Below the pieces are notes generated by a model. It was not told the origin of the DNA. It was given only the letters and a program-made list of their open reading frames with translations, and did no database searches. This document shows, one piece after another, positions 1-10,836 of a DNA stretch of 64,000 nt. Location of the stretch: NCBI GenBank assembly GCA_028641055.1, contig CM054058.1:494746209-494810208 (forward strand). The letters run 5' to 3'. Position 1 is the first letter of the stretch, and each line of letters begins with the position of its first letter. The DNA is from Alopecurus myosuroides. Taxonomy: Eukaryota > Streptophyta > Magnoliopsida > Poales > Poaceae. A program made the position numbers and the translations under genes.

Positions 1-2067
1 AACCATGAACGGTACGAGTCCGGGTTTTAGGCCATTGACGAAAGCATGCATTGCTTGTACGTCAGTTACTCCAGAACAACTATTCTTCATTGCAGTCCAT
101 CTGGAGATGAAATCCACGTATGGTTCGTCCTCAAATTGGGTGCAACGGTTCAGCTGGTTGATGCTATTTGGGCGTTTGTATGTTCCTCGAAAATGCTGAG
201 TGAATACTCTAGCCATATCATCCCAGCTGTCGACAGTTGTTGATGGTAAACCATTGATCCAATCTCTGGCTCCGTCTAGCAACATTAGGGGAAGAAACTT
301 GACAGCTTCCAGGTCTGTCCCATTGTTGATTTGGACGGCTGTATAATAATCTGAGAGCCAGGTATCCGGGTTTGTACTGCCGGTATATTTTTGGTAGGTT
401 GGACCAACTTTGGCGAAGCCAGAATGCAGGGCTATCCTTCGGATCCTGTCAGTAAAACACTTAGGACCAAAGTATAGATCATCCTTTTCTGCTCTATCAA
501 TGTGTGCAGAATATCTTCCGGCTGAATGGACAGAAGGGGATCTGCTCCTTTCTTTTCCATTGTTGCGCGGACGCGCTTTTCCGAGGTTATCTCTATCTCT
601 TCCGTGTTCACGTCCTTTTGGGTTAGGCGGAGTTCTGCTTCTGTGCCTTTCCTTATCCTTAGGAGGTGTCCGGGATCTTTCACGTCTGTGAGGTATATCA
701 TATCTTCCAGCTTTTTCAGCTGGGTTTCTCGGAGGTGGCATTATTTTGCCGTCATTCCGGTGTTTGTCTTCCCGATCATGTGGTTTATATCCATCTTTCG
801 GGAGATGAGGTCCGGTTCTAGACGCTGCGTACCGGTTATCTGGGTTTTTCCTGTCTTTTCTCGGATCCTCTTTTTTATCCGAGTCTCCGGGTTCTTCCGG
901 TCCAGGTGCTCCAGCAGCGCAAGTAGCTGTTTTGCAGAGGGCGGAATTATCATGCAGCCTCCCTGATCGTTCTTGGCCTCGCTGTTGCTGCTGTAATGCT
1001 TTTCCTAGGAAAGCATACACCCCTTGGAGTTTTTCCCCGTTGGAGTACAGATCGTTGTTTAGGATGGCGAACACTGCTTCCGCGTTTTCCGCTGCGGTTT
1101 TGTATATTGGTTCGCCCTTGGCATCTTTGCCGTTTAACTGCTTTTGCCAAGATGGGTTATAGAACCTTTCTTTTGGCGGAAGTTCTTCCGGTCTTGCGAT
1201 TCCGGGTAACCTAGTAGGTTTTAATGCAGATCTATTCTTTCTCTCGTACTCCTCTATTTCCTCCTTCATGATTTTGATATCATGCTGGGTTTGTTGGAGA
1301 TGTTGCCGAGATCGGAGTAACTGTTGCTGTTGCCGTTGGAAAGCTTGTCTCCTGGCTTCCAGCATCTCAGGGGGTTCATCTGGTCCCACTGGTGTTTGCA
1401 ATAGCTCTTGCTCTTCCTGTTCCGTCATTGGCGGAGCAGTGATTTCCTTAGATTTCTTCTCCGCAGGCTTTGTGCCGCTAACATCTCCAACTTCCAGGTT
1501 TTCATCAGCGAGATCGGCTGATTTTTTCTTCCGGATTTTGTATTGGAGTTTTTTAGAAGCACAATGCTTTTTCTTGGAAGAGGGAGGTTTTTTGGCAGGC
1601 TCATCTTCTGTCATCTCCTTGACATTAGGGAATATCGGAGAAGTTTCTCCGTCTTCTCTCTCTTCCTCTGGCGGAGGGGTTTTAGGGCTTTCCTGGCTGC
1701 CGGCGCCCGTTGTATCAGCTGGTTTTGCCATTAGCACTTCATGGAATCCCTCTTGAAAGGACTTAACCTTTCTTACAAAGGCATCCTCGTCTTCGTCTTC
1801 GGAGTCGAAGTTATCCGATCCGGTTTCCGACTCCAACCTCGCCTCAATGGCGGCAAGCACGGACTCTGCTTCCGAGTTCATCGTCTGGTTGACGGATGTC
1901 GGATCTTCCGCCTCTGTGACGGGTATTTGTTCTTCCGTCTCTATGACGGGTAGGTTGTTATCTGCCTCTTGCACGGGATTTCCGTCATCCGTGTTTTCAG
2001 CGATTTCGGATTGCACCATGCCGATAAAGTGTGTATCACTTTTGATCTGAGCAGAATCCGGCATCAT
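1..2067 (-). CDS. gag: Gag of a Ty3/gypsy (Tat/RIRE2-like) retrotransposon, 3' end beyond window
   Basis: Reading the minus strand from the ATG ATG pair at 2067-2062 gives 689 codons with no stop before the window edge; I translated it line by line. The first 190 or so residues are acidic and Pro/Ser-rich. A Lys-rich and Gln-rich stretch follows, then an Arg-Ser-rich region (RSRTPP repeats), then a retrotransposon Gag core near the C-terminal part, with LYFGPKCFTDRIRRI, YTGSTNPDTWLSDYY, LLDGARDWINGLP, WDDMARVFTQHFRGTY and a final HAFVNGLKPGLVPF. This order is that of grass Tat/RIRE2-type Gag polyproteins, which coat element RNA in cytoplasmic particles. An in-frame TAA at 2142-2140 lies upstream, and the chosen ATG is the first after it. 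The lack of stops or frameshifts implies a recent insertion. Protease, reverse transcriptase and integrase would lie left of position 1. The lineage name is inference. Confidence 0.88.
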   Translation of the reverse strand, partial: MMPDSAQIKSDTHFIGMVQSEIAENTDDGNPVQEADNNLPVIETEEQIPVTEAEDPTSVNQTMNSEAESVLAAIEARLESETGSDNFDSEDEDEDAFVRKVKSFQEGFHEVLMAKPADTTGAGSQESPKTPPPEEEREDGETSPIFPNVKEMTEDEPAKKPPSSKKKHCASKKLQYKIRKKKSADLADENLEVGDVSGTKPAEKKSKEITAPPMTEQEEQELLQTPVGPDEPPEMLEARRQAFQRQQQQLLRSRQHLQQTQHDIKIMKEEIEEYERKNRSALKPTRLPGIARPEELPPKERFYNPSWQKQLNGKDAKGEPIYKTAAENAEAVFAILNNDLYSNGEKLQGVYAFLGKALQQQQRGQERSGRLHDNSALCKTATCAAGAPGPEEPGDSDKKEDPRKDRKNPDNRYAASRTGPHLPKDGYKPHDREDKHRNDGKIMPPPRNPAEKAGRYDIPHRRERSRTPPKDKERHRSRTPPNPKGREHGRDRDNLGKARPRNNGKERSRSPSVHSAGRYSAHIDRAEKDDLYFGPKCFTDRIRRIALHSGFAKVGPTYQKYTGSTNPDTWLSDYYTAVQINNGTDLEAVKFLPLMLLDGARDWINGLPSTTVDSWDDMARVFTQHFRGTYKRPNSINQLNRCTQFEDEPYVDFISRWTAMKNSCSGVTDVQAMHAFVNGLKPGLVPFMV

Positions 2068-2331
2068 AGTCGTTTTCGACTGGGTATAGGGCGGGTGGGA
2101 TAAATTTGCTTCCGCCGCAAAACCCCATTGCCTCTGCAGTTAGTCCGATAAAGATGTTAGCAGATCCGATCGGTAACACGCAGGCACTTACCAGGTGGTT
2201 TTGCGCCGGTATGTAGGATCCGTTGTCGAGGAAGCGCCCGACGTCGTCGTCGAACTCCAGGCTTCCGACAGTGATCGATCTTCCAATTCCGCCGAGTATC
2301 CCAGATCGGAATTTCACGCCTGACGTCGTTT

Positions 2332-2349
2332 GCCCCACGGTGGGCGCCA
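2332..2349 (-). other. Primer-binding site of the left gypsy element
   Basis: On the minus strand the LTR end is followed, after GT, by TGGCGCCCACCGTGGGGC. This is the usual position (within a few bases of the 5' LTR) and the usual TGGCGCC start for a tRNA-primed gypsy element. The priming tRNA is not certain. A 264 bp leader separates it from the gag ATG. Confidence 0.75.
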
Positions 2350-2351
2350 AC

Positions 2352-2907
2352 TGTCGAGACATCGTAGTAGTTTTCATAGACGGGGGTGCCATGAGACTAC
2401 GGTAGAGACGTGGGGTAACGGGATAGCGTAGTAACACAGAACACGGGATTTTACCCAGGTTCGGTACGTCGCGACAGTACGGCGTACCTACTCCTGCACT
2501 TCTCACTAATTGGGACTAAAGCCCGTTTAACAGGATTACAATGTGAGGGTGTAGATCTAGCTACTCGGCGAGGTTGAGCTTCTCGGCGAGTTGCGTAGAG
2601 CTTCTCTGTTGTGCCTAACTTGTTCTAATCTATCTCCCGTCCGGCTTTATATAATAGCCGGGTTAGGGCTTACAGAATCAGAAACCTAGAAGACTACGTT
2701 CAACTCGTAACTTGGAAAGCAAGGAATCCGTCTTCTCCTCCAAGCCAGATCACGCGGGCCGTGATCCGGGTTCTTCTAGAATCCGGCTTCTGCGCGTCGG
2801 ACTACTGGGCCGCCCAATGGACCTAAGCCCATTACCATGTAGGCCACCCTGGCAGTCCGGCTCTTTGTCTACCATCTTCTATACCCCTATTCAGTATATA
2901 TCCGACA
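2352..2907 (-). mobile_element. 5' LTR (556 bp) of the left gypsy element
   Basis: The block is bounded by TGTCG at 2352 and CGACA ending at 2907, a perfect 5-bp terminal inverted repeat with TG...CA ends. On the minus strand it begins TGTCGGATATATACTG and ends TCTCGACA, directly beside the primer-binding site and gag. The element therefore runs leftward out of the window. The five bases outside the LTR (GTTGT, 2908-2912) should be the target duplication, and the partner copy lies beyond position 1. Confidence 0.85.
2646..2655 (-). promoter_or_regulatory. Candidate TATA box in the gypsy LTR
   Basis: On the minus strand this reads ATTATATAAA, inside the LTR about 250 bp from its outer end, where a U3 promoter is expected. 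It would drive the genomic RNA and gag. The call rests only on motif and position. Confidence 0.45.
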
Positions 2908-3460
2908 GTTGTATTGGTGGTAGTTGTGCTGCTGCAAGTCCTAAAACTCTGTAGCGGGACTTTTATTTTTGTAGTTTCTTCTTCTTTTTTCGACGGTGTG
3001 CATCTGTAATGCCTTTAGGCTATTGAGTTGATTCAGAGACGGTGTCTAATTGGTACCACTACGATAGTAATATATGATCTTATAAAAAAATCATTTATGA
3101 TAAAGATTTTTTTAAAGAAATGGAAGCTTTTATTATGTTTTTGCCACACATGTAGTGTGTCTAGGTGAAGAAAACAACGAAAGAACAGGGGTGACGCTTT
3201 GGCACCCGAAAGCATATGCCCCTTTTTAAATACATTTTTAGAAACATTCGAATATTAAAAATATTGGGTAAAAAATTGTTGGTGTACACCTCGACGTTCT
3301 ATGTGTTCATGGAGTCGTTTCGTGGAAAAACGATATTTTCTGTGCCGTGTGTAAAAAGATAAAAACACGTTGCTAAATAAGCTTTTCACGGGATTTTTTT
3401 TAGAGAGGTCATAAAAAACATCGCGAGATGTACATGTAATTTTCCTTTCACAATATTAAC

Positions 3461-3637
3461 ATGTCTTTCCGGAAGCGAGCAGCATATGCTGCCATATGCC
3501 AAATTGAATTTCTCGAAAGAGACCTGCTTTTGTTCAGTGAGTTTATACTTACCAAAGACTTCAGCAAGCTTGTTGCAGAAAGTGGGTATGTAGTTGAGGA
3601 AAAGAATTTGATTCCACTAGATAATCTTACATATTGA
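3461..3637 (+). other. Small unrecognised ORF (58 aa), possible gene remnant
   Basis: From an ATG the frame encodes 58 residues starting MSFRKRAAYAAICQIEF and ending in LDNLTY, then a stop. It has an amphipathic, soluble-protein-like composition without low complexity. I do not recognise a family. It sits about 100 bp upstream of a second small ORF on the same strand (3744-4016), and the interval contains a splice-acceptor-like GTGTGCAG, so the two could be exons of a decayed gene. This is weak evidence: no promoter, no codon-bias support. Confidence 0.2.
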
Positions 3638-3743
3638 ATACGTGTGCAGATCTGAATGTAAGTGATGGAATAGCATCGCACGCAAAATCTATCAAAAAAA
3701 ACTGCAGTTGCCTTGATCGAAGGAAAGAAGATGTCCTGGGTGC

Positions 3744-4016
3744 ATGGAAATGGCAATGCTAACTAGTTCTGTTAGATCCTTTGTGCAACCAAAAACAGGC
3801 ATGATATACAAGCAATGTCCTGAGTTAGCATACACTTTTCCTAAAACAAAAAGGAACTTGTTGCTGAATTATTCCATCTTATTAATTCTCTCCGTGTTGC
3901 TCACTTCTCTGTCTTTTTACTACTTCCTGACCAATCCCGGCATGTATGAAGAGATGCCTAGATCGCCCGAATCTCTGCTGAGGGATTTCTCAGCAAATGG
4001 TTACCGGAGGACATGA
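3744..4016 (+). other. Unrecognised 90-aa ORF with one hydrophobic segment
   Basis: An ATG-initiated frame of 90 residues. Around residues 40-63 there is a hydrophobic run (NYSILLILSVLLTSLSFYYF) preceded by Lys/Arg, which would suit a single type II membrane anchor. The tail is short and polar. I see no catalytic motif and cannot name a family. It could be the N-terminal exon of a Golgi-type protein or chance. It lies about 70 bp left of a MITE and about 900 bp beyond the 3' end of the BAHD gene. The rest of 2908-4087 is AT-rich and unassigned. Confidence 0.22.
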
Positions 4017-4088
4017 AATCGAGAAGCGACTATATATACCCATCGAGGCTTCCAAATTGTAAGGAACTTTCATACAAATTCCTACAAT

Positions 4089-4250
4089 TCCCTCCGTTCC
4101 TAAATATAAGATGTTGTAGCTATTGTTCATGTTGTCTAGATACATACTAGTATGAGTGAACATATACACTAAAAGTTGTCCAGATACATGTAGACATGTG
4201 TGAATGTGGAAAATGGGTAAAACATTTTACATTTAGGAACGGAGGGAGTA
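4089..4250. mobile_element. Stowaway-like MITE
   Basis: The left end reads TTCCCTCCGTTCCTAAATAT and the right end ATTTAGGAACGGAGGGAGTA, forming inverted ends of the Stowaway/Tc1-mariner type, with TA next to the right end. The left terminus is degraded (CAATT where TACTC is expected), so the exact left boundary is uncertain. The length of about 160 bp is normal. It lies downstream of the BAHD gene and cannot move without a transposase from elsewhere. Confidence 0.7.
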
Positions 4251-4941
4251 GTTTATAAAGTTCTCTGTCGCTTCCATAAGATAAATAGCTGCGATTATTG
4301 GTTAATGCTAACAGGATCACTCGGTGTTTTGCTAGCTAGCTACGAAAAGGCTACAGCTGGAGCAGATTTGATCGAAGTATCTGCAAAAGCGATCTCCCAG
4401 CTTTGACCTTGTACTCCCTACTCCATCACTCCATCCAGTGAAGAAAAGATAGATGCGAAAGATATATGAGAGCACAACGACCGATCGATGGATCGACCCA
4501 TTCGTTTCGTAGCTACCACTGCAGTGTAGATCGTGGTGGTCGGTGGAATAACGCGAAAGCGAAAAAAGATCAAACGATTTGATTTGATGCAAAGACGATG
4601 GATCCGGCATGTTCTTTCAGTCCAATCACCTGCAAAGTTCCATCCTCCCGCTTTAATTTTGTGATCACTAATCTGTTTCAGCAATTATGCTAGGTAAAGA
4701 TTGATTTATTCACGTTATAGAGATGCTCTGTTCTTCAGTTGTTGTCCGTTTGTAGGATTTGCAATTTGGAATATGAGATGTCACTAGATAATTTAGCAGT
4801 GTAATATTTTCTCGTTGCCTTCATTTTTTTGGATCCATCAGACCGATAAGATCTGAATATGTCTATTGATTTCCAAACACAAAATTTACAGATGCATGCT
4901 TGAAGATACAATTTTTGATCGGATGAGATTAGCTATCATCA
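4251..4941. other. 3' flank of the BAHD gene, no gene seen
   Basis: About 690 bp of ordinary AT-rich sequence between the MITE and the BAHD stop codon. It should include the 3' untranslated region of the minus-strand gene. The open frames here on both strands are short and show no family features. Confidence 0.5.
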
Positions 4942-7541
4942 CTAGTAATCGATCTTGATCTCGTGTCCATGACACGGTAGCTGCTTCTCGTCGCGCTCCA
5001 GCATGCCGTTGCCGGCCATGGCGCCGCCGGCCGTCTCTGCCAGTACGCTGGGATCAATGGGGTTGCAGCAGTAATGCTCGAACTTGTCGGCGGCAGCCTG
5101 CGGGACTGAGACGAGCACAGTGACGCCGCCGGGGTCGCCGGTGACGGGGACAAACACACAGTATATCTCGCTGGTGAGCGGGCCCATGTGCGCCGCCACG
5201 CCGGCGCCGAAGTCGAGGTCCTCCAGCCCCAGCCGCGTCCACGCCGATATCACCAGGCTCGTCGATAGGTCAGGCTTCGCACCGCCGCCGCGACGCTGCT
5301 CCTCGAGGAGGTCCACCATGGACCGCACGTAGGCGTCGTCCACGCGATCCTTGGCCTCTTGCACCAGCCTGACCACCGTCGCCATGGGCGACGCCGTGGC
5401 CACCTGCGCCGCCGTGGACTCGGCGCACCCGAGCAGGAACCCGTTGCCGTAGTAGCCCTCGGGGAGCTGCGGCGTGAGGCGCCGCCGGGCGTTCACCGAG
5501 AAGAGGAGCTTCACGCGGAGCGGCGCCGGCGGGTCCAGCGCGCGCACCCACGCGCGCCACACCGTCGCCGCCAGCGCCTCGAACGACGTGCAGCGCTTCA
5601 GCGCCGGAGACGACGACGAAAGCAGCTGCTTCTTGAGGTGCTCGAGGTGCGCGGCCGTGAAGGTGAGCGACACCGGCGCCAGCGGCTGGCCGAGCAGGTG
5701 CGCAAGGAGGGTGGACGAGTCGTCGTCTGCCGGGGCGTCGTGGCGGTGGTACTCCAGGTGCGCGAACTCGACGCGGGGTGGGCATCTCGGGCGCAGGGCG
5801 CGACGGTCGTGCACGACGGGGTAGTCGCCTCCGCCGTCAGTGACGTGCAGGCTCCGGGCGGCGCACGCCCAGGCATGGAGGAACTGCGCCGTGCCGATGC
5901 CGTCGCAGAGGCAGTGGTTGATGGCCGTGCACAGCACCATGCCGCCGCATCCGAGGTGCGTCACCTGCATGCCACGGCAGCCATCACTAGCAAAGTTTGT
6001 ACTAGCAGATCGCTAGACCAAATCAGAGTTGCAACTTTTACTTCATCCAAATCAAAATCATGATGTACAAATTGAAAACAGTGGTACTAGAAGAAAATAT
6101 CTGGAGCTAATTACTTCTGTCCATGACAATTCAATTTTGGCCAGGACAGTCGGGCCACAGTGGAAGAAAGCATCAGTGCCTCAGTGGAGTTTAGTACTAG
6201 GAGATTCTTTGTACGAGAAGAAACAGTTTAATTAGATGCTACTTTCATTTTCAACTGTCCTAGCTAGCAGGAACACACATGAAGGATGCTTGCTCAAGGT
6301 CTACATATATACTAGCAATATCATGAGGTTTGAAAGTGAGAAGATTTCCTCTGAAGATTTCATTCTGAAGGAGCATAAGCATATTTTGAGAAAATCAGAT
6401 CGTGCATGCATGGATATCTACCACCACTAATCATGATAAACTTGACAAAATGCAAGTGGATTTGAAAGTGCCAACAGCGAAAATAAAGATGAGAGCTTTT
6501 GAGAAAAGTTGGGCTCTCCTAACCCTATCCTCCCCTGCTTTTCTGCTAACTTTGCTGTCCCTCAAGCTCTTGCCTGATCACATATCTAGTGACGCGATAA
6601 GATAATTTGGCAACAGTCTCAATTGCTCCCACTCGATTAAAAAACAATCTCCTTTAATGGTTGCTCTTGGAGTATTATTTTCCAACACGACTAAATACAA
6701 TCAAGGTGTCCCTCAAGGTAGTGCTAATCATTTCTGCCTCAAGTAATAAGCTGTTCTTTCTCAAATCATGGAGGAGTAACTAAAAGCCTACAACAAAAAT
6801 TAATCTTGTACTCCTACATACTACGAGTATATGATACTACCTCCGATCCATATTAATAGGTGGTAAAGTGGATGTATCTAGACATGTTTTATTGCTAGAT
6901 ACATCCACTTCACCACCTATTAATATGGATCGGAGGGAGTATGTCAATCGATGCATGCGAAGATAAAATCCGATGAGTATTAGTGTAGGAAAGAACCGAT
7001 TTTTGCTCCAAGAGAAATTGATTTGTAAAGTAAAATAAATAATATTAATTAATAAATCGATCGAGAGCAGAGCAGAGTGGCAATAACACTGACGACTGAC
7101 CTGGACGACGAGCGGCGGCACGGCGACGAAGCTGTGGGCGTCGACCCTGTACAGAAGCTTCCGCCACGACCTATGCGGCCTCGCGCCACCACCTCTCATA
7201 AAGTCCGCGGCGGCGAGGCCCGGCAGGGAGCCCTCGGCGAAGAGCGCCCCCTCGGCATTGCACTCGACCACCAGCTTCCCTTCCTCATCGCCGTGCCGGA
7301 GTCTCCCCGCGAGCGGATAGTACTCCACGAGCGCTTCGGCGAGCGCGGCCCGGAGCGCGGCGGCGGGGACGGCGGCGGCGGCCGGGAAGACGTAAAGGTA
7401 CTTAATGGAGAACCGGAGGAAGCGCTGGTCGTCGAGGTTAGAGAGGTAGAGAGTGCGGCGCGGCGTGGAGCGGACTGGGGGGACGAGGACGGGGGAGCTC
7501 GGGTACTGCACCTCGCCGGGGATCTCCAGCCCCGTGTCCAT
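4942..7541 (-). CDS. BAHD acyl-CoA-dependent acyltransferase, two exons
   Basis: Exon 1 runs 7541-7101 and exon 2 runs 5964-4942. The 1,136 bp intron has donor CAG|GTCAGT and acceptor ATGCAG|GTG in phase 0. The start is the ATG at 7541-7539 in a GCCATGG context; two upstream in-frame codons are not needed. The product is 487 aa, slightly long for the usual 430-460. Family landmarks: PLAGRL in the N-terminal domain, the catalytic HxxxDG (NHCLCDG, His about 164, Asp about 168), and the structural motif near residue 398 as DFGAG where DFGWG is usual. BAHD enzymes move an acyl group from a CoA thioester to a hydroxyl or amine in the cytosol, making wax, suberin, phenolic or alkaloid esters. The LYLSNLDDQ-type N-terminus recalls omega-hydroxyacid/fatty-alcohol hydroxycinnamoyl transferases, but the substrate is inference. 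The frame is intact, with strongly GC-biased exons typical of grass genes. Confidence 0.9.
5965..7100 (-). other. Intron of the BAHD gene
   Basis: An AT-rich intron between two GC-rich exons, with GT at 7100-7099 and AG at 5966-5965. It carries a Stowaway MITE near its 5' side. The small frames inside it on both strands are AT-rich and not gene-like. A single intron just before the HxxxD motif is a common BAHD gene structure. Confidence 0.85.
6835..6941. mobile_element. Stowaway MITE, near-perfect hairpin, in the BAHD intron
   Basis: TACTACCTCCGATCCATATT on the left mirrors AATATGGATCGGAGGGAGTA on the right. Almost the whole 107 bp folds on itself (TGGATGTATCTAG against CTAGATACATCCA), leaving a short central loop. 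TA dinucleotides flank both ends, as expected for a Tc1-mariner target duplication. The tight arm match suggests a relatively young copy or folding constraint. Confidence 0.88.
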
Positions 7542-7608
7542 GGCCAATGGCTCTGTTATGTGTCGGTAGTCTTTTTTGGAACGGCCATGGCTGATGGGTC
7601 TGCACGGG

Positions 7609-7617
7609 TTATATATA
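7609..7617 (-). promoter_or_regulatory. Candidate TATA box of the BAHD gene
   Basis: The minus strand reads TATATATAA about 68 bp upstream of the ATG at 7541, a suitable spacing for a short plant 5' leader. There is no other TATA-like run between here and the start codon. Confidence 0.55.
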
Positions 7618-7620
7618 CCG

Positions 7621-8640
7621 TGTATGTGTACGTCGGCGATTGATATCGTGACCGTGCACTTTAATCTATTCCAATTTTATTGGCTTGTACAAATCGAAGT
7701 AATTAGGGTGTATTGATTTTCTACCTTTTCCTGTATCTCTCCTTTATTTCGGGGTAACTGAACAACCCACCGTCAGGTAGGAATTGATCGCCCAAATCCA
7801 ATCAATTTAATGTGAAATAGGTACATGTGTTCCACCTCACATCTCAAGAGAATTTACTAACTTAGGGCAGTGATGAGCGTCGTCCAGACAATCTGGGAGG
7901 AATTAGGCCCTCTTTCTTACTGTCCGGCCTTTATAAAACGCAAAATCTCGGCCATCCGTCCTTTGCAGCACACCCTCAACAATGTATCATATATTCTGTA
8001 CTATTGTAATATCATTGCATCATTTCTTACTCCAGAGTGGGGCAGTGTCGTATGGAAAATGACACACACAACTTTTTTAGAATAACAACGAGGCAAAAAG
8101 TACTCATATGCAACAAATTCCCATATGTCGTATCAGAATGCCCCAAGAGACCATAGTTTGCAACGTCCTATGAAAATATTTGCAGCATCCAATCAATATC
8201 TGCAGTAAACACTCTGAGAACCATCAACATCTCGCTCTTGTTATCGCAATAAAACAAGCACAATTTGTAGCATTTGAAAAACACTAATGCAACATTAAAA
8301 AAATCCATGAAAATTAACATTGACTTCGCTGAATTGGGCTGGTCGTCGATAAATCCGGGTAGCCGGAGCCTTGCTAGCATCTGATCTGGTGACCTTGGTT
8401 CCATTCCCATTGGTCCATCGTTCCTTCGGGTTCGACGTGGTTGGAGTCTCAGATTCGAAGCTCCACCATTGCCATGATCATGGAAGTTATATCCTCTATG
8501 GCCTCCCATCCACGGGAAAGGAAGGAAAAGGGAAAAGGGAGCGGAGGGGACGGGAGAGGATCATCAACAGAGAAGGCAGTGGTGGTCGTTGGGGAGGGAT
8601 GATCAGGGATCCACCGTAGCCTTTTCGATGAGTTTAAGTG
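7621..8640. other. Upstream region of the BAHD gene, no gene recognised
   Basis: About 1 kb of mixed sequence that probably contains upstream regulatory DNA of the BAHD gene. Open frames at 7870-8085 and 8168-8619 show no recognisable domain, and I do not support them as genes. Confidence 0.4.
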
Positions 8641-9726
8641 TCGAACCCAACGAGGAGCATAAGGTATTGATAAATAGTTTTGAGCAAGGTTTCATTGTAA
8701 ACACTAGAGAGCTAATGTTTAGCAATTTTTTAATAGTAAATAAAGCAATAATAAATAAATTACGATAAAATTAAATAGTAGCTGCAAGTGGCTCAATCCT
8801 TTTTAGCACAAAGAACAAACCGGTGGTGTTTCTTATAATGACAAAAAAAACGTTCCTGAGGACACGCGGGAGGATTCATCAAGTTATTTTTATCACACGC
8901 CCTTGATTATTCTTTATCGTTTTGGTAAGTGTTATGTGGGTAGACCTATATATGCTAGTGCACCGTACCTTCCGAGACAAATGCACACTTAGGATTATAC
9001 TACTTGAAAGCGCAACTAAAAGATAGTAATTAATAAATAAATCTAACTGTAGTAATAAAATACTGGTATCTACTACTCCCTTATGTAAAGTCTTGCGAAC
9101 TGGGGTTCAGGTTTCTGTCACTCTGGCAAGCAATCAAATACACAATGAATTCCTCTAGGCCCATAAAGGTGAAGTTCTATATAGTCGACGTTCGCATAAC
9201 ACAAGTAGAGAAATAGCAAAATAACTTAAATATCAAACTGGTAAATATTACTCAAAGAATCATGATTACTATTAACGAAACTTCTCCCATGTTCTCAAGA
9301 ACAAAATGAACTATTCACAACACATCATATGGATCATAATCAGAGGTGATATAATGATGAATAACAATCCGGTCATAAAGAGAAATCACCGATAATTCAC
9401 ACAAGCATCAACTACAAAGGTGTAGTCAATATCGGTAGAGAGATCTAATGAAAAAACACAAGATATAAACCTAACTATTATAGCGAGATGAGATGGGATG
9501 ATAATGGTGATAGTGTTGATGGTAATGATGATGTTGATGATGATCCCGATGATGCCCGGAGTGATGACGATGACGGCGGTGACGATTTCCTCCTCCGGGG
9601 GGAATTTTCCCGGTGGAATCTCCCCACCGGGAAGGTCTTTTCTTCTCTATCTCGTTTCCATCGCGAAGAGCGATGGAAAATTTCTACAAAGTGGCTCACC
9701 GATATATAGGTACACCAGATGGCATG
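8640..9726. repeat. Probable decayed LTR-type repeat with GAT-rich stretch
   Basis: The layout (a stretch like GACACGCGGGAGGATTCATC, then TTTCTGTCACTC..GGCAAGCAATC and an imperfect GAT/ATG-rich block at about 9490-9580) resembles the non-coding LTRs of Triticeae gypsy elements from memory. I cannot set the ends. A short palindrome, TTTCCATCGC-GAAGA-GCGATGGAAA, lies at 9656-9680. No coding frame is supported. Confidence 0.35.
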
Positions 9727-10836
9727 TAGGCTGACGTGGTCACACATTTGTTGGGAGACCCCAAGCGGAAGGTATGATGTAGTCTAGCGGAAATTCCCCC
9801 CCAGTGTGGAACCAAAGTTTATCGAACCAGTAGGACTTCGTAGTCTTTAATAAGGTTGCTTCTATCAACGAAGTTGACCAAGCGTCGAACCTGCACACAA
9901 ATACAAACTCTGTCTTGCCCCAACTTTCCGGAAGGTTGTCAATTTTCTGGTCTTGCTGAAAACAGGAGAATTAAACGTATAGTCTTGAAAAGCAATAAAA
10001 GTAAAAATGGAACAACGAGTAAACAATGATGAAAAGTTCTTAAAATAAGGTTGCAATTATGTGGAAAATAGTACCAAGGTCCATATGTTAACTAGTGGCG
10101 TCTCTCCAAAGAAAACAAACATGCTGGGTGAACAAATTACAACTGGATAATTGACAAATCATGAACATATAACAATACTATTATGACGAGATATAGTTCA
10201 CAGGTTCTAACATTGTAGGCATTACGTCAAGGCATATGGACCGTTATCCAGCATGCACCATATCTAAAAGTCCACCTCAAGAAAGCTATCCAGCAAATCT
10301 TTCTGGTATTAAGTTGTAGCAACGAAGTGATTGCTTTGTGTGCAACAAACAAATGCATTAAAAATAATACGTAATGCAAGCACTAGTCCTCGTCCGTAGA
10401 CAAGAGCACCGTTGTCTTCTCCCTAGTGGCAACAACACATCCTCTCGCGCATGTTTCTGTCACTCAAGCGCAAGCAACAAGGAGGCATGAACCAGCTATC
10501 TAGCATACAAACTCTCTCTTGGAGGTGAAAATAACTACGTGGCCAAGGTAATCATAAACACCGGAGAGCATTGCAAGATAAGATTAAAATTCTCTACGAA
10601 TATAAGTGAATCATCTCAGATTGACATGAACAAAATAATCGTAATCTCATGGTTCATCGGATCCCAGCAAACACAAAATGCACAATGAAATAACGGTGGT
10701 CTCGATCATGTGAGACAGCCCGCGAGACTCTAAACATGGAGGCATAGGGGAGAGAACAACCATCTATCTACTTCTATGGACTTGTAGTTCCAAGATGAAC
10801 TACTCACGCATTTGTCCGGAGGCGATCATGGGGAGG
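9727..10836 (-). mobile_element. Truncated Sabrina/WHAM-type LTR fragment
   Basis: This stretch shares the order of landmarks of the complete LTRs at 18339 and 29091. They are a GGCTGACGT-like start, ACCCCAAG, AACCTGCACACAA, TTGCCCCAAC, AAGGTTGTCAAT, TCTTGCTGAAAACA, ACAAATTACAACTGG and ACTACTCACGCAT. It stops at about 10836 without the GACGTATCA terminus, and copia sequence begins at once. It is a third, more divergent relative of the two nested gypsy elements, truncated on its right side. Confidence 0.6.

Noticed and set aside
1268..1756. 162-codon plus-strand frame
   Set aside because: Antisense shadow of the intact gag on the minus strand.
2036..2506. 156-codon minus-strand frame spanning the LTR and leader
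   Set aside because: It crosses the LTR/primer-binding-site border in a different frame from gag and has no domain.
5359..6063. 234-codon plus-strand frame opposite BAHD exon 2
   Set aside because: It is the antisense shadow of a GC-rich coding exon; the minus strand shows the HxxxD and DFGAG motifs.
9494..9580. Simple microsatellite (GAT)n as a separate feature
   Set aside because: The repeat is imperfect and sits in an LTR-like region, so I describe it there.
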